DNA from: Eisenibacter elegans DSM 3317
GTDB taxonomy: Bacteria; Bacteroidota; Bacteroidia; Cytophagales; Microscillaceae
Length of the DNA: 59,008 nucleotides
Assembly: GCF_000430505.1 (NCBI RefSeq)
Contig: NZ_AUMD01000001.1
Span: 1-59,008, forward strand
Direction: 5' to 3'
In this document: piece after piece, positions 44,420 through 53,433 of the stretch
How positions within the stretch are numbered: the first letter of the stretch is position 1
Layout: each line of letters begins with the position of its first letter
Position numbers and translations under genes: made by a program
Notes under the pieces: generated by a model
The model's database searches: none
What the model was told of the DNA's origin: nothing
Seen by the model: only the letters and a program-made list of their open reading frames with translations

Positions 44420-44513
44420 TATACTCAATGAAAATTAGTTTGGGGAAATAGATGTGCTGAAAATCTTGGAGAAGCAAGGAAATCAAATCCAGATATCCAG
44501 CAAATCTTGGTAT
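44420..44513 (+). repeat. Intergenic repeat B, copy 5, at the hemF start
   Basis: It runs from TATACTCAATGAAAATTAG over TTTGGGGAAATAGATGTGCTG and AAAATCTTGGAGAAGCAAG to CAAATCTTGGTATA. It begins only two bases from the hemF start codon, so any hemF leader transcript from upstream contains B in reverse. Confidence 0.82.
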
Positions 44514-44552
44514 AGCATAGGAGTTAGGGATTTTGTAGTGTTATCGGAAAAG

Positions 44553-44945
44553 CTACTCCTTGAAATGAATCAGCTCTGATTGTACGTGCTTGAGCATCGG
44601 GATGAGAGATTCTTCAAATGTCTCTACCCAACCCTCTACGTCTTCTTCATAAAAATACCATTTCAGCAAAACAGGATGTCCTTTGGCTGCTAACTCATCA
44701 AGTATTTTGAGCATATTGAGCAAGTACATACTGGAGCTGGTATTGTAATAGTCGAGGCTGATGGTGATGGTAGTTTGAGGCGCTGTGTGCTGATGGGTGT
44801 AGTTTTCGAGCCACAGCAGCAACTGACTGTAAAACGCAAAAGCATCCTCAGGAATAGAGCGCCCCGTAATACTCAATTCGCCCTTGGTAAACTCAAAAGA
44901 GACGGCGGGCGTACGTTTGTTGGCTGCGATGATGATATTCTCCAT
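44553..44945 (-). CDS. SiaC-family regulatory phosphoprotein (DUF1987)
   Basis: The 130-residue protein matches DUF1987 over its whole length: MENIIIAANKRTPAVSFEF, GELSITGRSIPEDAFAFY, SLDYYNTSSSMYLLNMLKI and the acidic WYFYEEDVEGW. In Pseudomonas aeruginosa SiaC is phosphorylated on a Thr by SiaB, dephosphorylated by the PP2C-type SiaA, and controls the diguanylate cyclase SiaD. Thr69 in the NTSSS motif is the likely phospho-site. No SiaB or SiaD gene is adjacent; SpoIIE phosphatases occur elsewhere in the window. It lies between tamL and hemF on the same strand. Confidence 0.9.
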   Translation of the reverse strand: MENIIIAANKRTPAVSFEFTKGELSITGRSIPEDAFAFYSQLLLWLENYTHQHTAPQTTITISLDYYNTSSSMYLLNMLKILDELAAKGHPVLLKWYFYEEDVEGWVETFEESLIPMLKHVQSELIHFKE

Positions 44946-45005
44946 AAAACGCTAGGTTGTCCACAGAGCAGATAAGTAAGATGTGTGACAAAAATACAAA
45001 AAATA

Positions 45006-47501
45006 TCAAAACGGATAGCCAATCCCGATGTTAAGTAGTAGTTGGTTGTTGCTAAAGGGGCTTCTCCAATCAAAATCGAGGATACTCCAACGCAGCGCAT
45101 CGCGGGCGGGCAGGCCAGGGTTGTAGACTTTCAGGCCGGCATCGAAACGTAGGATAAGAAAAGAGAAGTCAAATCGTAAACCAAAACCAGTTCCGATGGC
45201 TATTTCTTCATAAAAGCGATTCACCTCAAAGTTGGCTCCCGGGCGCGTAGGGTCAGGGCTTATCATCCAAGTATTACCTGCATCTACGAAAAAAGCACCG
45301 TGTATGAAGCTAAACATCGGGAAGCGGTACTCTATGTTGGCTTCTAAGATAATTTCGCCGGGTTGTTCGTTGGTATAGCTCAAGCGCCCCCGCTCATCAA
45401 ACTGAGCATAAGAGCCCGGGCCCAAGCGTCTTGGTTGCCAGGCGCGAAGGCTGTTGGAGCCCCCACCAAAGAAGAACTTTTCATACGGAAGCGTATTGGA
45501 AGTATTGAAGGGCGCAGCAATACCGCTGTGTACTCTGAAGGCCAGTGCTTTTTTGTTGGGGTAGCTGTGGCGGTAATGTCCGGTGAGGGTCAAGCGCCAA
45601 AATTGGAAGTACTTGAGGTTAAACAATTGCCCCGGCTCTGCGCCTGTAGCATTGCTGAGTAGGTGCGGAATATTTCCCCCTAGCTCCACCAAGGTACGCA
45701 AATAGCGAGGGTGCTTCACGCCTTCTTTGCCTTCTTCGTTGTAGGTATAGGTGAAATAAGTGCTGGATACAAAGGCGCGGTCAAAGCTTTGGCGGATAGG
45801 GTTGCCTTGGCGTTCTAGGTTGCGCAGGAGCAAGTCAAAATCCCTGCTGATACTCAAGGTATTGACTACGTTTAGCTCTACCAAGGTCAGCTGGAAGGTA
45901 GATTGCCGCAGGGTTCCCAAGTAGTTGATAGAAGTCTGAACCCCGGAGCGGGTATACTCGGGGCGTTGAGTATAATTGACCCCAAGGGAGAGTCGTGTTT
46001 GAGGGTTGAAGCGGTTGAACTGAAACCTCAGCCGTGAGGGAAAGAGCACTTGTGGAAAGATGAGCGATGTCGTAACATTAAACTCTTGGCTGGTATAGAG
46101 CAGACCTGCGTCTTGCTGTTGGCTGAAGCCTGCTTGCGCATCTAGGCTGTATTGTACTTTGGCCTCCAAAATCTCACACCCCTGAAAAAGGTTTCTATCA
46201 CGGATACTGAAATTGACAAAAGGAGCAGGCACACGTGCGCCTTGTGTAATATTCATCCCTGTTTCGGCACTGAAGTTAAACTTCTGCAATGGATTGGTAA
46301 AAATATTTACTGCAAAGCGTGTGGCTGTGGTGTCAAAGCTCATATTCACGAACTTGAACATGTCCAAGTTGGCCATTGCCCGCTGTGTCTGTGAGATACG
46401 GTCTTGGCTGTAGCGGTCTCCGGGCTGAGTTTTTATCCTGGTACTCAGTACCTTGGGAGAGTAATAAATCTGCTCGCTTTCATAAGTATAACTGACCTGA
46501 TGGAGGCTGTCGCGTTCGGGGTAATATTCTACACGGCGCTCGGAGCGGCGGCGGCGGCGTGGGTCATTAGAATAAAATCGGATATCAGAAATATAATGTA
46601 TTTTGTGATAAACCTTAGGGGCTATTGGGTTGATCAAAACCGTTACATCAATGAGTTTGCGCTTGTCTAGGCTGTCTGTAACAGTGGTATCGAGCTTGAA
46701 AAGGATGTATTGTCTTGAAAAGTTAAAATATCCATTGTTGCGCATTTCTTGTTCTATGCGCACGCGTTCAGTGCTAAAGTTACTTTCGTCATAGGGCTGC
46801 CCGGGCTTGAGTTTGGCGCTTTGGCTATGGGCTTTCAACAAGGAGTCTAAGGCCGTATCGCCAAAAGTATTGTACTGAATATCACGGAGATACCTGCGTT
46901 CATTTTCTTGAACCTGAAATGTGATGGCCATCCGTTGTTTGCGTTCGTTGGGATGTTCTTCGAGTCGGACAGTATTGTCAAAAAAGCCCTTGGTGCGCAA
47001 ATATGCGCCTACAGACTCACGGGTGGCCTCTGCCGCCGCACGGTCATAAAACACTGGCGGTTCTCCCATAATGCGCATCAACATATTGCCTTTTTCTTTG
47101 GCGGCTTCTAGGCGCGCCAGTTTACGGTCTTGCTTCTTTTCGAGCCGCAATACTTTTTTAGGCTGCTCCTTTTGTTCGGCTTCGCTGATAAGGGCGCTGT
47201 ATTTGCTCTTAGCATTATCATAATTGCTATTGGCCTTTTCTTGGTTGTAGAAGCGTTCGCCAATCTGATAGAGCCAAACATAAGGTTTGGTAATTAGGAT
47301 AGTAGCATTGGGCTTCTGACGTGATAGCTCGTACAAATCATAGCTAGAAACAGTTTTGTTGCCCTTAAACTCTTCTTTGACAAACATATAACTGCCCTCT
47401 TTCCAGGTCTTAGTACTAATACAACTGCCCAAGCCTAAGCTCAGGCCACACAAAACCGACAGCCAACGGAAGCGATTTTCTAAAATATGCCTATATTTCA
47501 C
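45006..47501 (-). CDS. Omp85-family outer-membrane lipoprotein, TamL-like
   Basis: The protein of about 831 residues starts at a GTG (47501): VKYRHILENRFRWLSVLCG, then LSLGLGSC, a lipobox. It has POTRA-type repeats (about 130-430; e.g. TKGFFDNTVRLEE, NNGYFNFSRQYI) and a C-terminal barrel with FFFGGGSNSLRAW and the QPRRLGPGSY loop of the Omp85 'VRGY/F' motif, ending LLLNIGIGYPF. A lipid-modified Omp85 protein is TamL, which acts with TamB in outer-membrane assembly in Bacteroidota. An ATG at 47576 is also open but would overlap the divergent methyltransferase gene and put extra residues ahead of the signal. Confidence 0.88.
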   Translation of the reverse strand: MKYRHILENRFRWLSVLCGLSLGLGSCISTKTWKEGSYMFVKEEFKGNKTVSSYDLYELSRQKPNATILITKPYVWLYQIGERFYNQEKANSNYDNAKSKYSALISEAEQKEQPKKVLRLEKKQDRKLARLEAAKEKGNMLMRIMGEPPVFYDRAAAEATRESVGAYLRTKGFFDNTVRLEEHPNERKQRMAITFQVQENERRYLRDIQYNTFGDTALDSLLKAHSQSAKLKPGQPYDESNFSTERVRIEQEMRNNGYFNFSRQYILFKLDTTVTDSLDKRKLIDVTVLINPIAPKVYHKIHYISDIRFYSNDPRRRRRSERRVEYYPERDSLHQVSYTYESEQIYYSPKVLSTRIKTQPGDRYSQDRISQTQRAMANLDMFKFVNMSFDTTATRFAVNIFTNPLQKFNFSAETGMNITQGARVPAPFVNFSIRDRNLFQGCEILEAKVQYSLDAQAGFSQQQDAGLLYTSQEFNVTTSLIFPQVLFPSRLRFQFNRFNPQTRLSLGVNYTQRPEYTRSGVQTSINYLGTLRQSTFQLTLVELNVVNTLSISRDFDLLLRNLERQGNPIRQSFDRAFVSSTYFTYTYNEEGKEGVKHPRYLRTLVELGGNIPHLLSNATGAEPGQLFNLKYFQFWRLTLTGHYRHSYPNKKALAFRVHSGIAAPFNTSNTLPYEKFFFGGGSNSLRAWQPRRLGPGSYAQFDERGRLSYTNEQPGEIILEANIEYRFPMFSFIHGAFFVDAGNTWMISPDPTRPGANFEVNRFYEEIAIGTGFGLRFDFSFLILRFDAGLKVYNPGLPARDALRWSILDFDWRSPFSNNQLLLNIGIGYPF

Positions 47502-47534
47502 CGCAAAATTGATGAGTAGTATCCAAACAAATAG

Positions 47535-48290
47535 ATGATAACCAAAGCACAGCAGAAGTATATCAAAGCATTGCAAATTAAAAAGTATCGTAAACTACAC
47601 CAAGCCTTTTTGGTAGAAGGTGAAAAAAGTTTGGTCGAATTGCTCACAGACACACGCTGGCCGGTCGAAACCTTGTACTGTACGGAGTTATTTTATGAAA
47701 AATATGCCACACTCATTCAACAGAGGGCGGCTTCATACATACTTACTACTGCTGATGACTTGGCCAAAGCTGGCACATTGACCAACAACCAGGCCGGCTT
47801 GGCTGTTGTGCCTTGGTTTGTGTGGCCTGATTTGGGTAACCCTACCCAAGGGCGGTGGCTTATCTTAGATGACATCCAAGACCCGGGCAACTTAGGAACT
47901 ATCTTGCGCATTGCTGATTGGTATGGCCTCCAAGGCATCGTTTGCTCTATCGGTACAGTAGATGTATATAACCCCAAAGTAGTGATGGCCTCGATGGGCG
48001 CACTCCTTCGAATGCCTGTATACTACACTGATTTACAAGAATTTATAGCCCAACAATCCTTGCCCATTTATGCGGCTATGTTAGAAGGGAAAAACGTACA
48101 CCAGTTCAACTTCAGCCCCCAAGGTGGTCTACTCCTGATGGGCAACGAAGGCCACGGCGTACAGCCCGAACTACTTCAGTATGTACAACACTCCCTACAT
48201 ATCCCCCGGTATGGCCTCTCTGAGTCTCTCAACGTCGCCATTGCCACCGCAGTGCTCTGCGACAACTGGCTGCGGGACTTTGGTGGATGA
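47535..48290 (+). CDS. TrmH/SpoU-family RNA 2'-O-methyltransferase
   Basis: The 251-residue protein has an N-terminal RNA-binding substrate domain ('MITKAQQKYIKALQIKKYR', then a short linker) and a SpoU knot domain with motif 1 DDIQDPGNLGTILRIADW, motif 2 LLMGNEGHGV and motif 3 IPRYGLSESLNVAIATAVL. It methylates the 2'-OH of a ribose in rRNA or tRNA, using SAM bound in the trefoil knot. The exact target nucleotide is unknown. It is divergent from tamL, a pairing that is frequent in Bacteroidota. Confidence 0.93.
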   Translation: MITKAQQKYIKALQIKKYRKLHQAFLVEGEKSLVELLTDTRWPVETLYCTELFYEKYATLIQQRAASYILTTADDLAKAGTLTNNQAGLAVVPWFVWPDLGNPTQGRWLILDDIQDPGNLGTILRIADWYGLQGIVCSIGTVDVYNPKVVMASMGALLRMPVYYTDLQEFIAQQSLPIYAAMLEGKNVHQFNFSPQGGLLLMGNEGHGVQPELLQYVQHSLHIPRYGLSESLNVAIATAVLCDNWLRDFGG

Positions 48291-48381
48291 CATACCAAAG
48301 GTGCGTGAAGTTGATCTTGAGCCAATACATTGCCCAAACTGATTTTGACTGAGCATCACAAACAACAAAACCTTTTTCAAA

Positions 48382-49114
48382 ATGAAAAACCTAAAAGACA
48401 GACTTTATCAACACATTAGCTTTCTCACAGCAAGAGACGATACTTACAAAAATGTCTTGGCTTATTATGGAGTAACAAGTACCAAACGCATCGTCATAGG
48501 GGCGCACTATGATGTAGATGGAGAACGAGAAGGCGCAGACATAATGCCAGTGCTGTAGCTGGAATGTTGGCCATCGCTCAGTACCTACAAAGAACACAAA
48601 CCGCTGCTGCCATATCAAATAGAATTGGTTGAGTACACCCTCGAAGAGCCTTCTTTTTTCTATACCAATCAAATGGGAAGCGCTGTACATGCACAAACGC
48701 TCAAAGCACAAGGGGTAGAGCTGGTGTTGATGATTTGTCTGGAAATGATTGGGTATTTTCCTGATGAGCCTAATTCTCAGAAGTTTCCAATGCCCGAGCT
48801 AGCACAACACTATCCTGATATAGGCAACTTTATCTGTCTTGTTGGACGAGTAGAAGAAGCCCAACTTGTTGCAAAAATGCAAAGCGCTATGCGTGGCCAG
48901 AACGAGGCAGATGTTCAGGTATTGTGTGCGCCAACAGCCTTCCTTAAATGACATTATCCGCTCCAATCATTACAACTACTGGCAGGCTGGTTATCCTGCA
49001 ATAATGATTACAGATACCTCTTTCTTACGCAATCCCAACTACCACCAAGCGACTGATACCATTGACACCCTCGACTTTGAGCGTATGGCAGCAGTCATCG
49101 CGAAGGGCTTTTGA
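48382..49114 (+). pseudogene. M28-family peptidase remnant, several frameshifts
   Basis: The first frame (48382) encodes MKNLKDRLYQHISFL to RIVIGAHYDVDGEREGAD and then stops at TAG 48556. The next parts follow in shifted frames: NASAVAGMLAIAQYLQR (near 48542-48592), then 'ELVEYTLEEPSFFYTNQMG', LICLEMIGYFPDEPN-like and NFICLVGR (up to 48951), and DIIRSNHYNYWQAGYPAIM and 'TDTIDTLDFERMAAVIAKG' to 49114. Together they reconstruct an M28 aminopeptidase/glutaminyl cyclase-like zinc peptidase, with the metal ligands still present (HYD, EE). At least three frame changes make a functional gene unlikely. It lies between the RNA methyltransferase and an NTF2-like gene. Confidence 0.85.
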
Positions 49115-49151
49115 TGTATATCAATGGTTTAGAGGCCTAAAACATCCACTG

Positions 49152-49571
49152 TTATTTCCGCACAAAATAGCAGCGTTTGATAAGGTCGCCTTCAATCTCA
49201 TAGATGGCGATGATTTCCATTACTTGATCTTCGGTACCTGCTCTGCCTGTAACCTGTTCGTAATCAAGTACTTTGTTGCCTAATATGCTACGGTTTACGA
49301 CCTTGCAATACAAGTTGGGAGAATTTTCAAACAACCGCTTGTACAGTTCATAGACCTCGGTCTTGCCTTGGGCAATGGGCTTGTCAACGCCTAGCGTATA
49401 CAATACCGCATCTTCTGCAAAAAGCGCTGCAAAAGCTTCGATATCACGGTTGTTGTAGGCCACCAGCTGCCGCTCGGCTATTTCCTGTGGGGGCAGGGTG
49501 TTTTGTTGAGCCTGTGCAATGGTGGGCAGTATAAAAAACATCCACAGCAAGAGTAAGGATAAGTGCTTCAT
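49152..49571 (-). CDS. Exported NTF2/SnoaL-like protein
   Basis: The 139-residue product starts at ATG 49571 with a signal peptide (KHLSLLLLWMFFILPTIAQA). The rest is a single NTF2-like fold: 'AERQLVAYNNRDIEAFAAL', FAEDAVLYTLG, 'TEVYELYKRLFENSPNLYC' and QVMEIIAIYEIEGDLIKR. Such proteins can be small enzymes or binding proteins, and no catalytic residues point to a reaction. The longer frame to 49610 adds 13 residues without support. Confidence 0.8.
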   Translation of the reverse strand: MKHLSLLLLWMFFILPTIAQAQQNTLPPQEIAERQLVAYNNRDIEAFAALFAEDAVLYTLGVDKPIAQGKTEVYELYKRLFENSPNLYCKVVNRSILGNKVLDYEQVTGRAGTEDQVMEIIAIYEIEGDLIKRCYFVRK

Positions 49572-49693
49572 TAGTAGTGGTTTATATTTGGTTTGAAAAA
49601 CGCTAGTCAACCTGATTTACAGACTGAGCGATGAGTTCGTACAACATTTACCAGATTTGCCCGAAAACCGCGTTGGCTTTCGGGCAGGGGTAT

Positions 49694-50008
49694 TTATCGC
49701 TCAATCTCTATTTCGACCTCCTTAGGCTCCAGCACTTCGGTAAGCTCGCTGATGTCTATCTCCTCCAGCGCTTCTTCGAGCATCTCCTCTGTTATGGGTA
49801 CAGCAAAGCGGTCAAGTCGGAAGTATTGGTATGGCGCAAGGTCGTCGTTATTGATTTCGGCCAGCTTACAGCCCATAATCCCCCCTTGGGCGTTGAGCTT
49901 GTCAATCTGTACGATGTGGTAGGTTTCTCCTTTTTTGACCCATCGCGACACCGGAATCTCATTAGGTCGCCCTTGGTCATTGATACATACAACTGCAATG
50001 TTGAGCAT
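49694..50008 (-). CDS. Conserved acidic protein of unknown function
   Basis: The 104-residue protein starts 'MLNIAVVCINDQGRPNEIP' and contains 'VKKGETYHIVQIDKLNAQG', which looks like a short beta-barrel of SH3 type. It ends in a highly acidic tail (EEMLEEALEEIDISELTEV and on). The N-terminal pattern with CINDxxRPxEIP is frequent in small Bacteroidota and phage-associated proteins with no assigned role. A hairpin (TGCCCGAAA / TTTCGGGCA, 49659-49686) follows its stop. Confidence 0.7.
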   Translation of the reverse strand: MLNIAVVCINDQGRPNEIPVSRWVKKGETYHIVQIDKLNAQGGIMGCKLAEINNDDLAPYQYFRLDRFAVPITEEMLEEALEEIDISELTEVLEPKEVEIEIER

Positions 50009-50233
50009 ATTCTCTTGATTTGATTGTTTTTCTAAATCACTTAGCTATCCAAAATAGGCACTTTCTTTTTTATTGTTTGGGGCTTGCCCTTCGGGCCGGG
50101 GTCATCACCTGTAGTCCCTGAGCTCCAAGGACGCTACTTGGCTTTGAGCTATGCTTGCATTCTTCGTGCTCTCGTGCTCGAATGGTTAAGCCACTTACGC
50201 ATGCAAGCACATGCCCAGACAGCCCCCCAAGCC

Positions 50234-51103
50234 TTATTCCTCTCCCAGATAGCGTTTGAGGATAGGCTGATAAGTTTCGATGCGTCGGTCACGATAAAAC
50301 GGCCAATGTGTGCGGTAATAGTCCGATTCGGTGAGGCTGATGGTCTGTACATGCAGCGCCTCTTGGTCGTGGGGGGCTTGGTAGAGGATACGCCCAAAAG
50401 CATTGCTCACAAACGAGCCGCCCCAGAACACCATTTCTCCTTCTACCCCCGTACGGTTTACTGACACTACCGGCACGCCATTGGCTACTGCGTGGCTGCG
50501 CTGGATCGTCTGCCAGGCGTTGTATTGGTCTTGGTTTACCTCTGCGGCTTGGTGCTGTGCCCAGCCGATGGCGGTTGGGTAAAACAAAATATCGGCACCC
50601 ATCAAGGCCGTGATGCGTGCTGCCTCTGGATACCACTGATCCCAGCAGATCAGCACCCCTAGCTTACCAAAGCGCGTATCGAAGACCTTGTAGCCAGTAT
50701 CGCCGGGGGTGAAATAAAATTTCTCAAAGTACCCCGGGTCGTCGGGGATATGATTTTTACGATATTTGCCCAGATAGCTGCCGTCGGCATCAATCACGGC
50801 AGTGGTATTGTGATACAAGCCTTCGGCGCGCTTTTCAAACAACGAGGCAATAATCACAACGTCTAGTTCTTTGGCCAAGCCTTGGAAACGATCCGTCGTA
50901 GGGCCGGGAATGGCTTCGGCCAGTTGGAAATTGGCATAATCTTCTACATCACAAAAATAGAGTGACGAAAACAGCTCTTGCAAACAAATAATTTGCGCCC
51001 CTTTGGCAGCTAGGGTGCGGATATTGTCTTCAGCTTTGGCAATATTGGCGGCCTTGTCTGCTACGCAGCTTACCTGTGCCAGGCCTACTTGTACTTCTTT
51101 CAT
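50234..51103 (-). CDS. aguB: Carbon-nitrogen hydrolase, N-carbamoylputrescine amidase type
   Basis: The 289-residue nitrilase-superfamily enzyme has the catalytic triad Glu43 (LQELF), Lys116 (KYRKNHIPD) and Cys153 (LICWDQWYPEAARI). The blocks KYRKNHIPDDPGYFEKFYF and 'GADILFYPTAIGWAQHQ' are typical of N-carbamoylputrescine amidase, which releases ammonia and CO2 to give putrescine in the agmatine route. The partner agmatine deiminase gene is not in the window. The start at 51103 (MKEVQVGLAQVSCV) is preferred over a TTG two codons upstream. Confidence 0.92.
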   Translation of the reverse strand: MKEVQVGLAQVSCVADKAANIAKAEDNIRTLAAKGAQIICLQELFSSLYFCDVEDYANFQLAEAIPGPTTDRFQGLAKELDVVIIASLFEKRAEGLYHNTTAVIDADGSYLGKYRKNHIPDDPGYFEKFYFTPGDTGYKVFDTRFGKLGVLICWDQWYPEAARITALMGADILFYPTAIGWAQHQAAEVNQDQYNAWQTIQRSHAVANGVPVVSVNRTGVEGEMVFWGGSFVSNAFGRILYQAPHDQEALHVQTISLTESDYYRTHWPFYRDRRIETYQPILKRYLGEE

Positions 51104-51184
51104 GGGCAAATGAATGATGGCAAAAAGTCGATGATTGGGCTAATTTTGCCACAAAGATAGCCAAAAACCACTGAGCTTGCAAGC

Positions 51185-52270
51185 CTAACCAGCGCTGCCT
51201 TGGTCTATAGCCTTGCGTATCAAGTCAATGATAGTCAGTTCATTGGCCAGCACAGCAGCCAGATCACTTTGTGTAAAGATCACCACCGAAAGCCCACGCA
51301 CCCGATCGATGTAGGGATAAGTACCAAAAGCCCCCGGGCTGCTGATTTGCTCTACTATGTTGGTATTAGGGTTGACCACATCCTGCCAAGTACCGAAACC
51401 ATAATAAACATTGCGGGCATTGTAGGGGTGCAATGGGGGATTAGGGGGGAGTGGCGAAAAGGCAATGGGTAGAGGTGTTTGCGGGCGGAAAAATGTTTCA
51501 ACCATCTCTGTGCTCAGGACACGTTGTGTGCCCGAAAGCCCTTGGTTGCGCACCATCTCCAAGAAGTTCATATAATCTGTAGCGCTACAACGCAAATTAC
51601 CTCCGATGCCGGGGTTACTGCTCCGACCAAAAGTAGCCCCTGCCATCCTGCAGGGTTGCGCAATGCGTTGTTGGAAGAGCTGCTCCCACGAGCTTCCCCC
51701 GGCTACTTCGGCTACCCGGCCGGCGATTTGCATCCCCACGCCGCCATAGTTCATGGTGCTGCCCGGTTCGAATACGAGGGGTGTTTCGGCAGCTATCCGT
51801 TCCACTACCTGAGCTAAAGTGCGGGTATTGTCTCTGAAAATACAAGTAGTTTCCAGCCCCAAGCACTCCTCAAATCCTGACTGTATCTGAAAGCACTGCC
51901 TTACGGTGGGTGCGCCTTTACCAAAGTTGTCGAAAACAGGTAGATAATACCCGATGTTCTTGTCAAGGTCAATACTTTGGTCTTGTGCCAAGCTCAGTAG
52001 TACTGCTGCAGCCACCCATTTGGTAGCTGAGGCCACCAAGATAACCTCTTCTGTGGGCATTCCGCCGACATTGCGCTGATAGATGGTCTCGCCTTCTTTT
52101 TTGACCCATACCACGGCTTTGCCCTGAAAAGCTTGTATTACATCAGGGCGTGCTAAAAAAGCGTCTAGTTCGTCAAAATTATATTTCATTGGGGTAGGAG
52201 TAGGGGATGGTTGACAAGCTAGTGAGACAAAACCTATAAACCAAAGTACTAAAAAGATGTTATTTTTCAT
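51185..52270 (-). CDS. Serine hydrolase of the beta-lactamase/class C type, lipoprotein
   Basis: The 361-residue product starts at ATG 52270 with a lipoprotein signal (MKNNIFLVLWFIGFVSLAC, Cys19). The nucleophile motif is S81-ATK84 and the second motif is Y-G-G in MNYGGVGMQIAGRVAE, in a class C beta-lactamase/esterase fold (Pfam Beta-lactamase). The third motif is not obviously HxG. Members hydrolyse peptides, esters or lactams, and the substrate here is unknown. It is located at the membrane surface. Confidence 0.85.
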   Translation of the reverse strand: MKNNIFLVLWFIGFVSLACQPSPTPTPMKYNFDELDAFLARPDVIQAFQGKAVVWVKKEGETIYQRNVGGMPTEEVILVASATKWVAAAVLLSLAQDQSIDLDKNIGYYLPVFDNFGKGAPTVRQCFQIQSGFEECLGLETTCIFRDNTRTLAQVVERIAAETPLVFEPGSTMNYGGVGMQIAGRVAEVAGGSSWEQLFQQRIAQPCRMAGATFGRSSNPGIGGNLRCSATDYMNFLEMVRNQGLSGTQRVLSTEMVETFFRPQTPLPIAFSPLPPNPPLHPYNARNVYYGFGTWQDVVNPNTNIVEQISSPGAFGTYPYIDRVRGLSVVIFTQSDLAAVLANELTIIDLIRKAIDQGSAG

Positions 52271-52363
52271 AAATTGGACTGGGGGGGTGATGGGCTGCCT
52301 GTAGTGCAAGATACATTGAACGAAAAACGTTACTGACAGGCAAATGTTTAGCGCCTATATACC

Positions 52364-52400
52364 AAAAAACCCTTACTACTCAGCGAGCAGCAAGGGTTTT
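52364..52400 (-). terminator. Terminator of the tonB gene
   Basis: AAAACCCTT pairs with AAGGGTTTT around a self-complementary loop (CTCGCTGAG-type). On the minus strand a TTTTTT run follows. It lies about 40 bases after the tonB stop. Confidence 0.8.
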
Positions 52401-52438
52401 GTGTTGTGGTGATGTGTTTTTGAACCTAAAATCGGGGT

Positions 52439-53128
52439 TTAGCCCAATTTGAAGACGATAGGCAGCGACATACGTACTTTTACCGCACGACCACGTTGCT
52501 TACCTGGATTCCACTTTTTGGGGTACTCCTCTAGTACACGTACAGCCTCTTCGTCGCAGCCGCCGCCGATGCCCTTCACTACCTTGATGTCAGTGAGAGA
52601 GCCGTCAACATCGACTACAAACTGTACGAACACCTTGCCCTCAATGCCCATACGACGGGCTTGGGTAGGATATTTCATCTTCTTGCCGATATACTTATAG
52701 AACTCTTCCATACCACCATCTGGTGCTGGCTGATCTTCTACAATATCGAAGACTTCATCTGTTTTTTCTTCCTGTAATTTAGGAGCTTCAAACTTGATTT
52801 CAACCTTCTCTTGTTTTTTGAGAGGCTCGGCTACTTGGCTAAACTTGGTTTCAATCTCCTCCTCAATCTCCTCTTCATCAGGCACCTCGATGATTTCGGG
52901 GTCTTGAATGACAGGCTTTGGAGGAGGGGGCATCTCGGTGATTGGTGGCTCTTCCATCGTAGATTCCTCGCGGGCTTCTACAACTTCTTGATTGCCAGAG
53001 TCTACCTCGTCATAAGTACGCCATTCAAAGGCGAACAAGGTGATGGCGAGTGAGATAATCAGACCGATGTTGAAAAACATCCCGGTTTTTAGATTCACAT
53101 CAACCTTAGGGTTCTTTTTTGCTTCCAT
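52439..53128 (-). CDS. tonB: TonB-family energy transducer
   Basis: The 229-residue protein has one N-terminal membrane helix (about 15-32), an acidic and Pro-rich spacer (EEPPITEMPPPPKPVIQDP and on) and a C-terminal TonB domain ('YPTQARRMGIEGKVFVQFV', then DVDGSLTDIKVVKGIGGG and 'LPIVFKLG'). It transfers proton-motive force to outer-membrane receptors. ExbB/ExbD and receptors are not here, so it is one of several transducers. Confidence 0.9.
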   Translation of the reverse strand: MEAKKNPKVDVNLKTGMFFNIGLIISLAITLFAFEWRTYDEVDSGNQEVVEAREESTMEEPPITEMPPPPKPVIQDPEIIEVPDEEEIEEEIETKFSQVAEPLKKQEKVEIKFEAPKLQEEKTDEVFDIVEDQPAPDGGMEEFYKYIGKKMKYPTQARRMGIEGKVFVQFVVDVDGSLTDIKVVKGIGGGCDEEAVRVLEEYPKKWNPGKQRGRAVKVRMSLPIVFKLG

Positions 53129-53257
53129 ACACTTGCAAGTGTTTTAATTGAACAAATAACACAACACCTGTATATACTCCGGAGTACATACGATATTACA
53201 AACATAACCAAAAAAAGATAAAGGCCAATGTTTTCGGGCATTTTGTGAAACAAAACA

Positions 53258-53287
53258 AAAGGCTTATCCGTAGTTGGCAAGCCTTTC
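53258..53287. terminator. Hairpin between tonB and mazE
   Basis: AAAAGGCTT pairs with AAGCCTTTC around a 13-base loop. It lies between two divergent genes, so it is not a normal terminator position. Confidence 0.35.
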
Positions 53288-53389
53288 AAATGCCTTATGA
53301 CTTGATGTTTAGCTACTTCTTGTGTACCTCAAAACAATATGTTGTGCCTCACTGCAAAGGAAAAAACGAAAAACTGAAACTAAAACCAA

Positions 53390-53410
53390 TGTAATTACGT
53401 TGTAATTACA
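53390..53410. promoter_or_regulatory. Likely MazE operator
   Basis: TGTAATTAC occurs twice, 11 bases apart. TGTAATTACA in the second copy is a perfect palindrome, and the two copies together are nearly so. The site is 24 bases before the mazE start, as expected for toxin-antitoxin autoregulation. Confidence 0.6.
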
Positions 53411-53433
53411 ATAAAATTAAAAATTTGACGACT

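Noticed and set aside
47502-47576. ATG start for TamL at 47576
   Set aside because: It would overlap the divergent RNA methyltransferase start and place 25 hydrophobic residues ahead of a complete lipoprotein signal.
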